The notes under the pieces are model-generated. The model did not search any database. It saw only the letters and a list, made by a program, of their open reading frames with translations, and was not told where the DNA came from. Below, in pieces: positions 43,585-51,984 of a stretch of 58,873 nt of DNA (the stretch's first letter is position 1; every line of letters begins with the position of its first letter). The translations under genes and the position numbers were made by a program. The DNA comes from an uncultured Prevotellaceae bacterium (GTDB lineage Bacteria; Bacteroidota; Bacteroidia; Bacteroidales; Bacteroidaceae). The stretch spans positions 1 through 58,873 of the forward strand of contig CACXMM010000019.1 of NCBI GenBank assembly GCA_902768785.1, written 5' to 3'.

Positions 43585-46532
43585 TCACCTGGAAGAAAAA
43601 TCTCAAAGAGACCAAACAGCGATACATCAACTGGTGGAACCACAAAGGAATTATCCTGAACATGTGGGAACATTTCCAAGAGGGAGTGAAGCCACATGCC
43701 GACATTCCGATGCCTGCACCCCCCAAAGACCTGAACCAGAGATGGTTCGACCCCCAGTGGCGTGCCGAATACCTCGACTGGTATGTGGCACACTCCTCAC
43801 TGATGGCTGACATGCTTCCCGTGGCCAATACCCAGTTAGGACCTGGTTCCCTGGCCGCCATCCTCGGAGGTGTGTTCGAAGGGGGTGAGGACACGATATG
43901 GATTCACCCGAATCCGAACTATACCGATGAGATCACCTTCGATCCCCAGCATCCGAACTATCTGCTGCATAAAGAGCTACTGAAAGCCTGTAAGGCGAAG
44001 GCGCAAGGACATTACTATGTGGGCATGCCTGACCTGATGGAAGGTCTCGACGTCCTGGCGGCGATGAAAGGCACCGACAAGGTACTGCTTGATACAGTGA
44101 TGCAACCGGAAGTGCTGGAGCAGCAGATGCAACAGATCAACGACATCTACTTCCAGGTGTTCGATGAGCTCTACGATATCATCCGCGAGGGTGACGAGAT
44201 GGCGTTCTGCTACTTCTCCTCATGGGCACCCGGGAAGATGTCAAAGCTGCAGAGTGATATCTCCACGATGATCAGCGAAGACGACTACCGTCGCTTCGTA
44301 CAGCCCTTCATCCGTGAACAGTGTCAGAAGATCGACTATACCTTGTACCATCTTGACGGTGTGGGAGCCATGCACCATCTCCCTGCACTTCTGGAGATCG
44401 AGGAGCTGAATGCCATCCAGTGGACACCCGGTGTGGGCGAGCCTCAGGGTGGTTCACCGAAATGGTATGACCTCTACCGCAAGATCCTTGAGGGTGGTAA
44501 GAGCATCATGGCCTGCTGGGTAACCCTCGATGAACTGAAACCGCTGCTCGACAACATCGGTGGCAATGGTGTCCATCTTGAAATGGATTTCCACAACGAA
44601 CGCGAAGTGGAACAGGCCATGCGCATCGTTGAGGAATACCAGGACCATGAGGCAGAACGTGAAGTGGAGGAGATAATAAAGGAAGTAGAAAGAGGGCAGG
44701 ATTTTAGAGGTGAGAAATTTAGAGGTGAGAAGATTAGAGATGAGAGAATAGTATTAAGTACAGGTGAACAAAACAAGGGCTATAATCTAACTTCTAAGAT
44801 CCTCATCCTCGACGGTGCCATGGGCACGATGATCCAGCAATATGGGTTACAGGAGGAACATTTCAGGGGGAGCCGTTTCCAACAACACGACAAGGCACTG
44901 AAAGGATGCAACGACCTGCTCTCCCTCACCTGTCCGTATGTCATCAGCGACATCCATCGCAAATACCTGGAGGCAGGAGCCGACATCATCGAGACCAATA
45001 CCTTCAATGCCCAGCGCATCTCCATGAGCGACTACGGACTGCAGGACTACTGCCGCGAAATGAATCTGGCAGCCTGCACCTTGGCGCGTACCGTCGCTGA
45101 AGAGTATTCTGCCAAGAATCCTGATAAGCCCCGATATGTGGTGGGATCGGTGGGACCCACCAGTAAGACATGCTCCATGGCAACAAGTGGTGAAGAGCCG
45201 CTGAGCGTGGAGGTGCTGCGCAGTGCCTATACCGAACAGATAGAAGCACTGATCGACGGCGGTGTTGACGGGATCCTGATCGAGACGATCTTCGATGTCA
45301 TGAACGCACAGGTGGCCTTGGAAGCTGCCGTGACGGTGATGCAGCAGAAACAACGGGAGCTACCGATTATGCTGAGTTTCTCCGTGGCTACTCCCGATGG
45401 TCATAACATGTTGGGACAGAGCATTCCTGCATTTATCGCCTCGTTAGACGGCAAGCCGATCTTCTCGGTAGGTCTGAACTGCTTATCGGATGTGGCACAG
45501 ATGACTCCCCTTGTACAACAGCTCGCCACACAATTCCCCTATCGTATCAGTCTGTATCCCAACGCTGGATTCCCTGATAGAGAAGGACATTACCAGAAAT
45601 CTCCCCATAGTCTGCTCACCGACCTGTGGCCCCTCATCGAGGGGCATTGGCTGAATATCGTGGGAGGATGTTGTGGCACCACCGACCAGCATATCCTACT
45701 GATGGCAAAAGCCGTGGAGCCCGTGGAGGGAGTGTATGTGAGTGCACGGGATGTTAGGGATGAGCAGCTTGGAGACAAGAATTTTAGAGGTGAGAGAAGG
45801 GCACAAGAAAAGGGCATTGGATCAGATGACCATCATCAAGAAACTGTCTCCAAAGCTTTGGCGGAAGAGTCTTCTCACTCCACACTCCACACTCCACACT
45901 CCTCCGAACGCTCCCTCTTCCACTCCATCCTCGACGGGAAATCGGCAGAGGCGGCGGAGGCGACGCGTGCCGCCATCGAGGCAGGACGGTCACCGCAGGA
46001 TCTCATCAACAACGAGATGATCCGCGCCATGGGCGAAGTGGGACAACGGTTCCAGGACGGAATAGCCTTCGTGCCGCAGCTGCTGATGGCAGGACGGGCC
46101 ATGAAGGCAGGCTTGGAGATCTTGAAGCCGCTGATAACAGGACAGCAAGTGACATCCCTGGGTAAGGTGGTCATCGGTACGGTGAAAGGCGACCTCCACG
46201 ACATCGGGAAGAACCTCGTGGCCTCGATGCTCGAAGGCTGTGGCTTCGAGGTGGTGAACATCGGTATCGATGTCTCTGCCGACACCTTCATCGAGGAGGT
46301 GAAGAAGAACGAGCCCGATATCCTTTGCATGAGTGCGCTGCTCACCACTACGATGGGCTATATGAAAGAGGTGATCGAGGCACTGGAGCGTGCAGGCATC
46401 CGCGACAAGGTGAAGGTGATGGTGGGAGGAGCCCCCGTCACCCAGGGCTTTGCCGACGAGATCGGTGCCGACGGCTATAGCGACAATGCCAATACCGCCG
46501 TGCAAGTGGCCAAGCAACTGCTGGGAAAATAA
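43581..46532 (+). CDS. URO-D-like methyltransferase / homocysteine methyltransferase / B12-binding fusion
   Basis: 983 residues with three modules. 1-~370: URO-D-fold methyltransferase-like domain (NTQLGPGSLAAILGG, YHLDGVGAMHHLPALLE), like those labelled trimethylamine corrinoid protein 2 in databases (from memory). ~403-715: homocysteine S-methyltransferase (ILDGAMGTMIQQYG), with zinc-ligand cysteines in GLNC and GGCCGTT. ~779-983: MetH-type cap and cobalamin domain with DLHDIG (DxHxxG) and VGGAPVTQGF. Together these could move a methyl group from a substrate to the corrinoid and on to homocysteine. The linkers (~373-392, 733-739, 763-775) are low-complexity text. Folate- and AdoMet-binding modules of MetH are absent. 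The genes on either side encode a glycosidase and a transporter. Confidence 0.9.
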   Translation: MITWKKNLKETKQRYINWWNHKGIILNMWEHFQEGVKPHADIPMPAPPKDLNQRWFDPQWRAEYLDWYVAHSSLMADMLPVANTQLGPGSLAAILGGVFEGGEDTIWIHPNPNYTDEITFDPQHPNYLLHKELLKACKAKAQGHYYVGMPDLMEGLDVLAAMKGTDKVLLDTVMQPEVLEQQMQQINDIYFQVFDELYDIIREGDEMAFCYFSSWAPGKMSKLQSDISTMISEDDYRRFVQPFIREQCQKIDYTLYHLDGVGAMHHLPALLEIEELNAIQWTPGVGEPQGGSPKWYDLYRKILEGGKSIMACWVTLDELKPLLDNIGGNGVHLEMDFHNEREVEQAMRIVEEYQDHEAEREVEEIIKEVERGQDFRGEKFRGEKIRDERIVLSTGEQNKGYNLTSKILILDGAMGTMIQQYGLQEEHFRGSRFQQHDKALKGCNDLLSLTCPYVISDIHRKYLEAGADIIETNTFNAQRISMSDYGLQDYCREMNLAACTLARTVAEEYSAKNPDKPRYVVGSVGPTSKTCSMATSGEEPLSVEVLRSAYTEQIEALIDGGVDGILIETIFDVMNAQVALEAAVTVMQQKQRELPIMLSFSVATPDGHNMLGQSIPAFIASLDGKPIFSVGLNCLSDVAQMTPLVQQLATQFPYRISLYPNAGFPDREGHYQKSPHSLLTDLWPLIEGHWLNIVGGCCGTTDQHILLMAKAVEPVEGVYVSARDVRDEQLGDKNFRGERRAQEKGIGSDDHHQETVSKALAEESSHSTLHTPHSSERSLFHSILDGKSAEAAEATRAAIEAGRSPQDLINNEMIRAMGEVGQRFQDGIAFVPQLLMAGRAMKAGLEILKPLITGQQVTSLGKVVIGTVKGDLHDIGKNLVASMLEGCGFEVVNIGIDVSADTFIEEVKKNEPDILCMSALLTTTMGYMKEVIEALERAGIRDKVKVMVGGAPVTQGFADEIGADGYSDNANTAVQVAKQLLGK

Positions 46533-46595
46533 AAAGAACTCTTCAATTCTTCAATTTTTCAACTCTTCAATTCTTCAATTCTACAATTCTACAAT

Positions 46596-48167
46596 ATGTT
46601 TCACGCAAAATTCCTGGGTACCCTCGACTGGACCATTCTCATCGCCTATTTCCTGATCCTCTTAGGCATCGGCATCTGGGCAAGTACGAAACGGAAGAAA
46701 GGCAGCAGCCTCTTCCTGGCAGAACACTCCCTGCGCTGGCATCATATCGGCTTCTCGATGTGGGGGACAAATGTGGGGCCCTCGATGCTCATTGCATCGG
46801 CAAGTGCCGGTTTCACCACGGGTATCGTCTCAGGAAACTACGCCTGGTATGCCTTCGTCTTCATCTTCCTCCTGGCCTTCGTCTTCGCCCCCCGCTATCT
46901 GGGCAGTGGGGTGAGTACCTTACCTGAGTTCATGGGACTGCGTTTCGGTCAGCAGACACGTAATATCCTCGCATGGTACACCATCGTCACCATCCTTATC
47001 TCATGGCTGGCCCTTACCCTCTTTGCGGGAGGAATCCTCATCCGACAGGTCTTTTCTATCCCCATGTGGGCCTCAGCACTCATCCTCTTGGCCATCTCCG
47101 CGTTCTTCACCATGCTGGGCGGACTGAAGGCGGTGGCCTATACCAATGTCTATCAGATGGTACTGCTGATTATCGTCAGTGCCACACTTACCATCGTGGG
47201 ACTCATCAAGGTGGGAGGGGTAAGCGGACTGACGGCTGCGGTGCCCACCGACTACTGGAACCTCTTCCGTCCGAATGATGATCCTGACTTCCCCTGGCTT
47301 CCCATCCTGCTGGGCTATCCCATCATGGGAGTATGGTTCTGGTGCACGGATCAGAGCATGGTACAGCCCGTACTGGCAGCGAAGAGTCTGAATGAAGGAC
47401 AGCGGGGTGCAAACTTCACCGGATGGCTGAAGATCCTCGATGTACCCCTGTATATCCTGCCCGGTATCCTCTGTCTGGCTCTCTTCCCCACCCTGAAGAA
47501 TCCCGATGAAGCCTACATGACCATGGTGACGAACCTCTTCCCCATGGGAATGGTGGGACTGGTATTGGCAGTGCTGACAGCCGCTTTGGTGAGTACCATC
47601 GGCTCGGCACTGAATGCCCTGAGTACGGTGTTCACCATGGACATCTATGTGAAGCGCATCAACCCCGAGGCCACCCAGCTCGAGATGATCCGCATGGGAC
47701 ATTGTGTCACCGTGGCAGGAGCCATCATCTCCGTGATCATCTGCGTGGCCATCGACAGCATCAAAGGACTGAACCTGTTCAATGTGTTCCAGAGTGTGCT
47801 GGGTTTCATCGCACCCCCCATGGCTGCCGTCTTCCTCTTCGGTGTGTTCTGGAAGCGTACCACCCGTCGTGCTGCGAATATGGCCCTCACCTTAGGTACC
47901 GTATTCTCCATCGGCGTAGGCATCCTCTACCTGTGGGTACTGCCTGCTGAGAAGTACGATTTCTGGCCACATTTCATGATGCTCTCCTTCGATATCTTCG
48001 TGGTAATCAGCATCGCCATGATCCTCGTCTCCCTGCTCGACAACACGCCGCAGGAAGCCACGATGATGAAGAAGATTAACGAAAAGCCGTCATGGGGCGT
48101 CAAGATCGGATGGACCCTGCTTATCGTCGTGATGATCGCCCTCTACGTATTCTTCAATGGGAGATAG
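46596..48167 (+). CDS. SGLT-type sodium/solute symporter
   Basis: 523 residues with about 13-14 membrane helices. It belongs to the SSS family: the N-terminal LDWTILIAYFLILLGIGIW, the helix with GTNVGPSMLIASAS, and VWFWCTDQSMVQPVLAAKSL, which closely resembles the corresponding segment of sodium/sugar cotransporters. It follows the methyltransferase fusion by 63 nt of TTCAATTCT-type repeats and is probably in the same operon. It would import the glycoside or methylated compound processed by the two upstream enzymes. Confidence 0.92.
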   Translation: MFHAKFLGTLDWTILIAYFLILLGIGIWASTKRKKGSSLFLAEHSLRWHHIGFSMWGTNVGPSMLIASASAGFTTGIVSGNYAWYAFVFIFLLAFVFAPRYLGSGVSTLPEFMGLRFGQQTRNILAWYTIVTILISWLALTLFAGGILIRQVFSIPMWASALILLAISAFFTMLGGLKAVAYTNVYQMVLLIIVSATLTIVGLIKVGGVSGLTAAVPTDYWNLFRPNDDPDFPWLPILLGYPIMGVWFWCTDQSMVQPVLAAKSLNEGQRGANFTGWLKILDVPLYILPGILCLALFPTLKNPDEAYMTMVTNLFPMGMVGLVLAVLTAALVSTIGSALNALSTVFTMDIYVKRINPEATQLEMIRMGHCVTVAGAIISVIICVAIDSIKGLNLFNVFQSVLGFIAPPMAAVFLFGVFWKRTTRRAANMALTLGTVFSIGVGILYLWVLPAEKYDFWPHFMMLSFDIFVVISIAMILVSLLDNTPQEATMMKKINEKPSWGVKIGWTLLIVVMIALYVFFNGR

Positions 48168-48193
48168 ATGCCTGAAGTAGGACTCCCACAATA

Positions 48194-50225
48194 CTATTGT
48201 ACCATCACCTTTTTGCCGTTTTGAATATATACGCCCTTCTTCATCGGCATGCCATTGAGCTTCCTACCATCAATCGTGTACCACTCATTACTTTGAACCT
48301 GTGACTTATCACTTGTCACTTGATTAAGGCCTGTGGCGATAAAAGAGTAGCCACCATTATCCCCGTTGAGGGAATAGAGGAATGCATTATTAGACACCGT
48401 CTGTGGCGTGTTTTCATGGTAGTTCATCAGCTTACCGCACACGATGACTTCATCGCCCACCTTGATGTCAGTCTGACCTTGCTCGAACTTCTTCTTACAC
48501 AGATACAATATGCGATAGCAGTAGAATTCTTGATCGCCCACTTTGTCCTTGATAAAGAACGAGGCGTTACCAAAGATACCACTCTCTGTGAAGGTACTAC
48601 TGTAGGCAATCCTGCTGATGGTACCCTTTACAAAGACATCGCCTATGGATTCATAATCTGTGTTGCCCGTCCAGGTGAGGTGTTCCACCGCCTTGCATGC
48701 TTGCGCCACGCTGTATGGTTTGGCCAGTGTGCCTCTACCGTTTATTCTGTCGATGGAATAGAGGTATGCCTTGTTAGGCACAGTCGCTGGTGTGTTTCCT
48801 CGGTAGTTCATCAGCTTACCGCAAATAATGACTACGTCGCCCACCTTAATGTCTCCCTGACCTTCCTGGTACGGTTGATTATCCAGATACAATATGTTAA
48901 AGCAGTAGAATTCTTTATCGCCCACTTCGTCCTTGATATAGAACATGATGTGCGAAGGTACCAAGTTTGACAATCCTGCTGATGGTACCCTTTACATAGA
49001 CCTCGTCAGTGGATTCATACGCGGAGTTGGTCATCCAGAAGAGGTTTTTCACAGCTTTGCATGCAGCAGCCACGCTATATGGATTGATGAGTGTTCCTCT
49101 ACCGCTTATTCTGTCGATGGAATAGAGATATGCATTACCAGCCACAGTCTCTGGTGTGTTTCCTCGGTAGTTCATCAGCTTACCGCAAATAATGACTAAG
49201 TCGCCCACCTTGATGTCTCCCTGACCTTCCTGGTACGGTTGATTATCCAGATACAATATGTTAAAGCAGTAGAATTCTTTATCGCCCACTTCGTCCTTGA
49301 TATAGAACATGTCGGTGTTACTCGTCCAGGTGAGGTTTTTCACTGCCTTGCATGCATCTGCCGCGCTGTAGGGATGGGTCAGTGTGCCACTATTTATTAT
49401 GCCGTTGAGGGAATAGAGGAATGCATTACCAGACACAGTCTCTGGGGTGCCTCTATAGTTCATCAGCTTACCGCACACGATGACTTCATCGCCCACCTTG
49501 ATGTCAGTCTGACCTTGCTCGAACTTTTGATTACACAGATACAATACGCGAAAACAGTAGAATTCTTGATCGCCCACTTCGTCCTTGATAAAGAACGAGG
49601 CGTTGCCATAGCTTCCGCCCTCTGAGTAGGTACCACCGTTGGCAATCCTGCTGATGATACCCTTTACATACACCTCGCCAGTGGACTCATACTCGGTGAT
49701 ACTCGTCCAGGTGAGGTTTTCCACAGCTTTGCATGCTGCCGCCGCGCTATATGGATCGGCCAACGTTCCGCTACCGCTTATTCTGTCGATGGAATAGAGG
49801 AATGCATTACCAGCCACAGTCTCTGGCGTGTTTCCTTGGTAGTTCATTAGCTTACCACACACTATGACTTCATCACCTATCTTGATGTCTCCCTGACCTT
49901 CCTGGAACTTCTGATTACCCAGATACAAGACACGAAAGCAATAGAATTCTTGATTGCCCCCTTTGTCCTTGATATGGAACGAGGCGTTGCCATAGCTTCC
50001 GCCCTCTGAGTAGGTACCACCGTTGGCAATCCTGCTGATGATACCCTTTACATACACCTCGCCTGTGGATTCATAATCTTTGTTACTCGTCCAGGTGAGG
50101 TGTTCCACTGCCTTGCATGCTTCTGCCGCGCTGTAAGGATTGGCCAATGTGCCTGTGCCCTTTGCGAAGCACCCAACGCTTACAAGGAAAGACACAATGA
50201 TTAATGTCGTGATTTTAGTTCTCAT
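48194..50225 (-). pseudogene. Secreted OB-fold-like repeat protein, broken by a frameshift
   Basis: From ATG 50225 a signal peptide (ends GCFAKG) leads into ~115-residue repeats, each starting GTLANPYSAAEACKAVEHL, then EVYVKGIISRIANGG, a FFIKDEVGDQEFYCFRVLYL strand and GDEVIVCGKLMNY. Five repeats are seen. The third lacks ~35 residues. In the fourth, near 48,950-48,970, about 20 nt are missing relative to its sisters and the frame is lost; the first frame stops at 48,915. The second frame (48,194-48,973) contains the rest and the C-terminal motif W-Y-T-I-D-G and G-V-Y-I-Q-N-G-K-K. The parts belong to one gene. Repeats resemble OB-fold modules of Bacteroidota surface proteins. A sequencing error is possible, but the deletion pattern argues for real decay. 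Confidence 0.8.
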
Positions 50226-50395
50226 GATGATATTGTTTCTAAATTCTTCTTGGCTGCAAAGATACATAAAAGAATTCAAACCACCTTGTAATTGTGTAAC
50301 AATTATAAGAACTGTATATCAAAAACGAAAAAAAGGAAAAAAGGAAAAAGTGAAATTAGTAAATTGGTAAATTCGCTCCATGCTTCTTTGAAAAG

Positions 50396-50450
50396 AAAAA
50401 GGCTCTCCGCTGAGAGCCCAAACAATATTCTTTTCTAACTAACATTTTTG
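50396..50450 (-). ncRNA. Candidate short transcript (small RNA or leader peptide)
   Basis: A minus-strand -7 element TAACTTTG (50457-50464) with CTTG 20 nt upstream (50485-50488), one base off TTTG, would start a transcript near 50450. A textbook terminator ends it: GGCTCTC/GAGAGCC (50401-50418, 4-nt loop) followed by TTTTTCTTTTC. No gene in this direction needs this terminator. The transcript also contains a 29-codon frame from ATG 50445 (MLVRKEYCLGSQRR...) that reads through the stem to 50356. Either a ~55-nt RNA or a coding leader is possible. Confidence 0.45.
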
Positions 50451-50564
50451 TTCATGCAAAGTTATTATTTCTGTTTTGAAGATGCAAGCACTTAATCCCA
50501 CTATTTTTGCCAATAAGACGAAATCGAAAGTTTTTGAGATGAAATTATATAATTTAGCCAATAA

Positions 50565-50593
50565 GGGTGACAAGGGACAGGTTCCTGTCACCC
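50565..50593 (+). repeat. REP-like hairpin, left copy
   Basis: GGGTGACA (50565-50572) and TGTCACCC (50586-50593) form an 8-bp stem around AGGGACAGGTTCC. The inner GACAGG/CCTGTC can form a competing stem. The same element, inverted, occurs at 57,626-57,651. The rest of 50,226-50,633 holds the small-transcript candidate and nothing else recognised. Confidence 0.75.
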
Positions 50594-50633
50594 TCGTCTA
50601 TTCATACACCCTCAATATTTTTTTCCCCATTTT

Positions 50634-50665
50634 TTTGCTAGTGTCATAAATAATGTCTATCTTTG
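50634..50665 (+). promoter_or_regulatory. Promoter of the restriction/defence operon
   Basis: TTTG (50634-50637), exactly 20 nt, TATCTTTG (50658-50665): a complete consensus match. Transcription would start near 50672, leaving a leader of about 290 nt. Confidence 0.8.
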
Positions 50666-50681
50666 TCGTTGCATTGCCAAA

Positions 50682-50901
50682 ATGCTTTGGAGAAAGCGGC
50701 GGTGCGACTTTTGTGGGTAAAACAATAACGACAAGAGCAGTTATTAGGAGAACATAGAAATCTCGCAAATTTCAAATGATCTGAATTCTGAATAATTGTG
50801 ATTGTCCGCGCTTAGCGTGGACGTCACTTATCATTCAGATGGGCATGCGAGAGCCTCTATGTTCGGTAAGAGCGGACACGCTATTTTCGTGCATAGAGGC
50901 T
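50682..50901 (+). promoter_or_regulatory. Structured leader of the restriction/defence operon
   Basis: Two strong stems: GTCCGCGC/GCGTGGAC (50804-50822, TTA loop, one G-T) and AGCCTCTATG/CATAGAGGCT (50852-50861, 50892-50901). The loop of the second carries GCGGAC (50872-50877) and CACGCT (50877-50882), complementary to GTCCGC and AGCGTG in the two halves of the first, so a kissing or alternative fold is possible. A 12-codon frame (MLWRKRRCDFCG, 50682-50720) begins ~10 nt after the predicted start. Confidence 0.55.
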
Positions 50902-50964
50902 TCTGCATAGTAAGTCCAAAGAGTTCCGATAAGTGCTTGTTGTCCTTAGGCTATAAGCGCAAGA

Positions 50965-51981
50965 ATGCCAAACAAAGACGAGAGTCCTTCGCTGATTGAC
51001 ATCAGGGAGGACGACCTGCTGGCATTGTCGGCGGAGGTGCTTGATACCCTTCTGCGCGACCATACCACAGGCAAGAACATCTTCTGGGCTACTCACGACT
51101 ATGAGGCGCTTGGAAGTGAATATGATTACCATGCCCAGATTCTGCCTCATCTGATAACGGGCGAGCACGGCATGGTCATCCGTCCTGGTGTGCTCAAGCC
51201 AAAGGATCAGCAGACCGACAGGGCCAAGGAGATGGCAGAGGTATTTACCCCGTCGTGGATATGTAATGCCCAGAACAATCTGGTAGATGAAGCCTGGTTT
51301 GGCCGCAAGGATGTCTTCAATGTTGAGGACCATGAGAAACACACATGGAAGCCAAACCCACAAAAAATCGAATTCCCCAAAGACAAGACTTGGAAGGACT
51401 ATGTGCGAGCCACCCGTATGGAGATGACCTGCGGCGAGGCACCCTATCTGGTAAGCCGTTACGATGCCACTACCGGTGAACCTATTCCATTGGTGCAACG
51501 TATAGGTTTGCTCGACAGAAAACTGCGCATCATCAGCGAAAACGTAGATGTTAGCGGAGAATGGCTGGAATGGGCGCAAGTAGCCTATAAGAACACCTAT
51601 GGTTTTGAATGGCAAGGTGACAATCTGCTTTTGGCCCGCGAAGCCCTGCTATGGACGTTCATAGAATACTATCAGGCAAAGTTCAACAAGGCACCACTAC
51701 TAAAATCCATCAACTACATCGCTTATATAATTTCTTGGAACCTCTGGCAGATGGACGGTCTGAAAGGCGTTGTGCCCGATTCGTGCCGCCACGGGGTGAA
51801 AGAAAAGATACAGACTCTTTTCGGCGAAGAAGAACATTTTGTTCACTGTCTTGGCTGTCAGCAAGAAGACATCCGCCGCCACAACGGCACTTATTGCCTT
51901 ATCCGCGACTGGGGTAACAAAGATCCCAAGATGGGAGAGAAAAACAGAAGAATCAAGTTTATAGACATTATAAAACAATGA
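50965..51981 (+). CDS. Atypical N6-adenine methylase-like subunit
   Basis: 338 residues. EVFTPSWICNAQNN (FTP at 94-96) looks like motif X of gamma-type adenine methylases, and MEMTCGEAPYLVSRYD (CGEAPY at 156-161) stands where motif I should be, without the usual DPxxGxG. No NPPY/NPPF motif IV is found; SWNLWQMDGL (~257-266) occupies a corresponding place. The C-terminus has Cys 295, 298 and 311 in HCLGCQ...TYC. Such proteins are annotated as restriction subunit M. With motif IV missing, it is more likely a partner than an active methylase by itself. It ends 3 nt before the large helicase gene, so they are coupled. Confidence 0.75.
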   Translation: MPNKDESPSLIDIREDDLLALSAEVLDTLLRDHTTGKNIFWATHDYEALGSEYDYHAQILPHLITGEHGMVIRPGVLKPKDQQTDRAKEMAEVFTPSWICNAQNNLVDEAWFGRKDVFNVEDHEKHTWKPNPQKIEFPKDKTWKDYVRATRMEMTCGEAPYLVSRYDATTGEPIPLVQRIGLLDRKLRIISENVDVSGEWLEWAQVAYKNTYGFEWQGDNLLLAREALLWTFIEYYQAKFNKAPLLKSINYIAYIISWNLWQMDGLKGVVPDSCRHGVKEKIQTLFGEEEHFVHCLGCQQEDIRRHNGTYCLIRDWGNKDPKMGEKNRRIKFIDIIKQ

Positions 51982-51984
51982 CCT

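Noticed and set aside
43581-46532. Calling the fusion a complete methionine synthase (MetH)
   Set aside because: The folate-binding and AdoMet-reactivation modules are absent and a URO-D-like module stands at the N-terminus instead.
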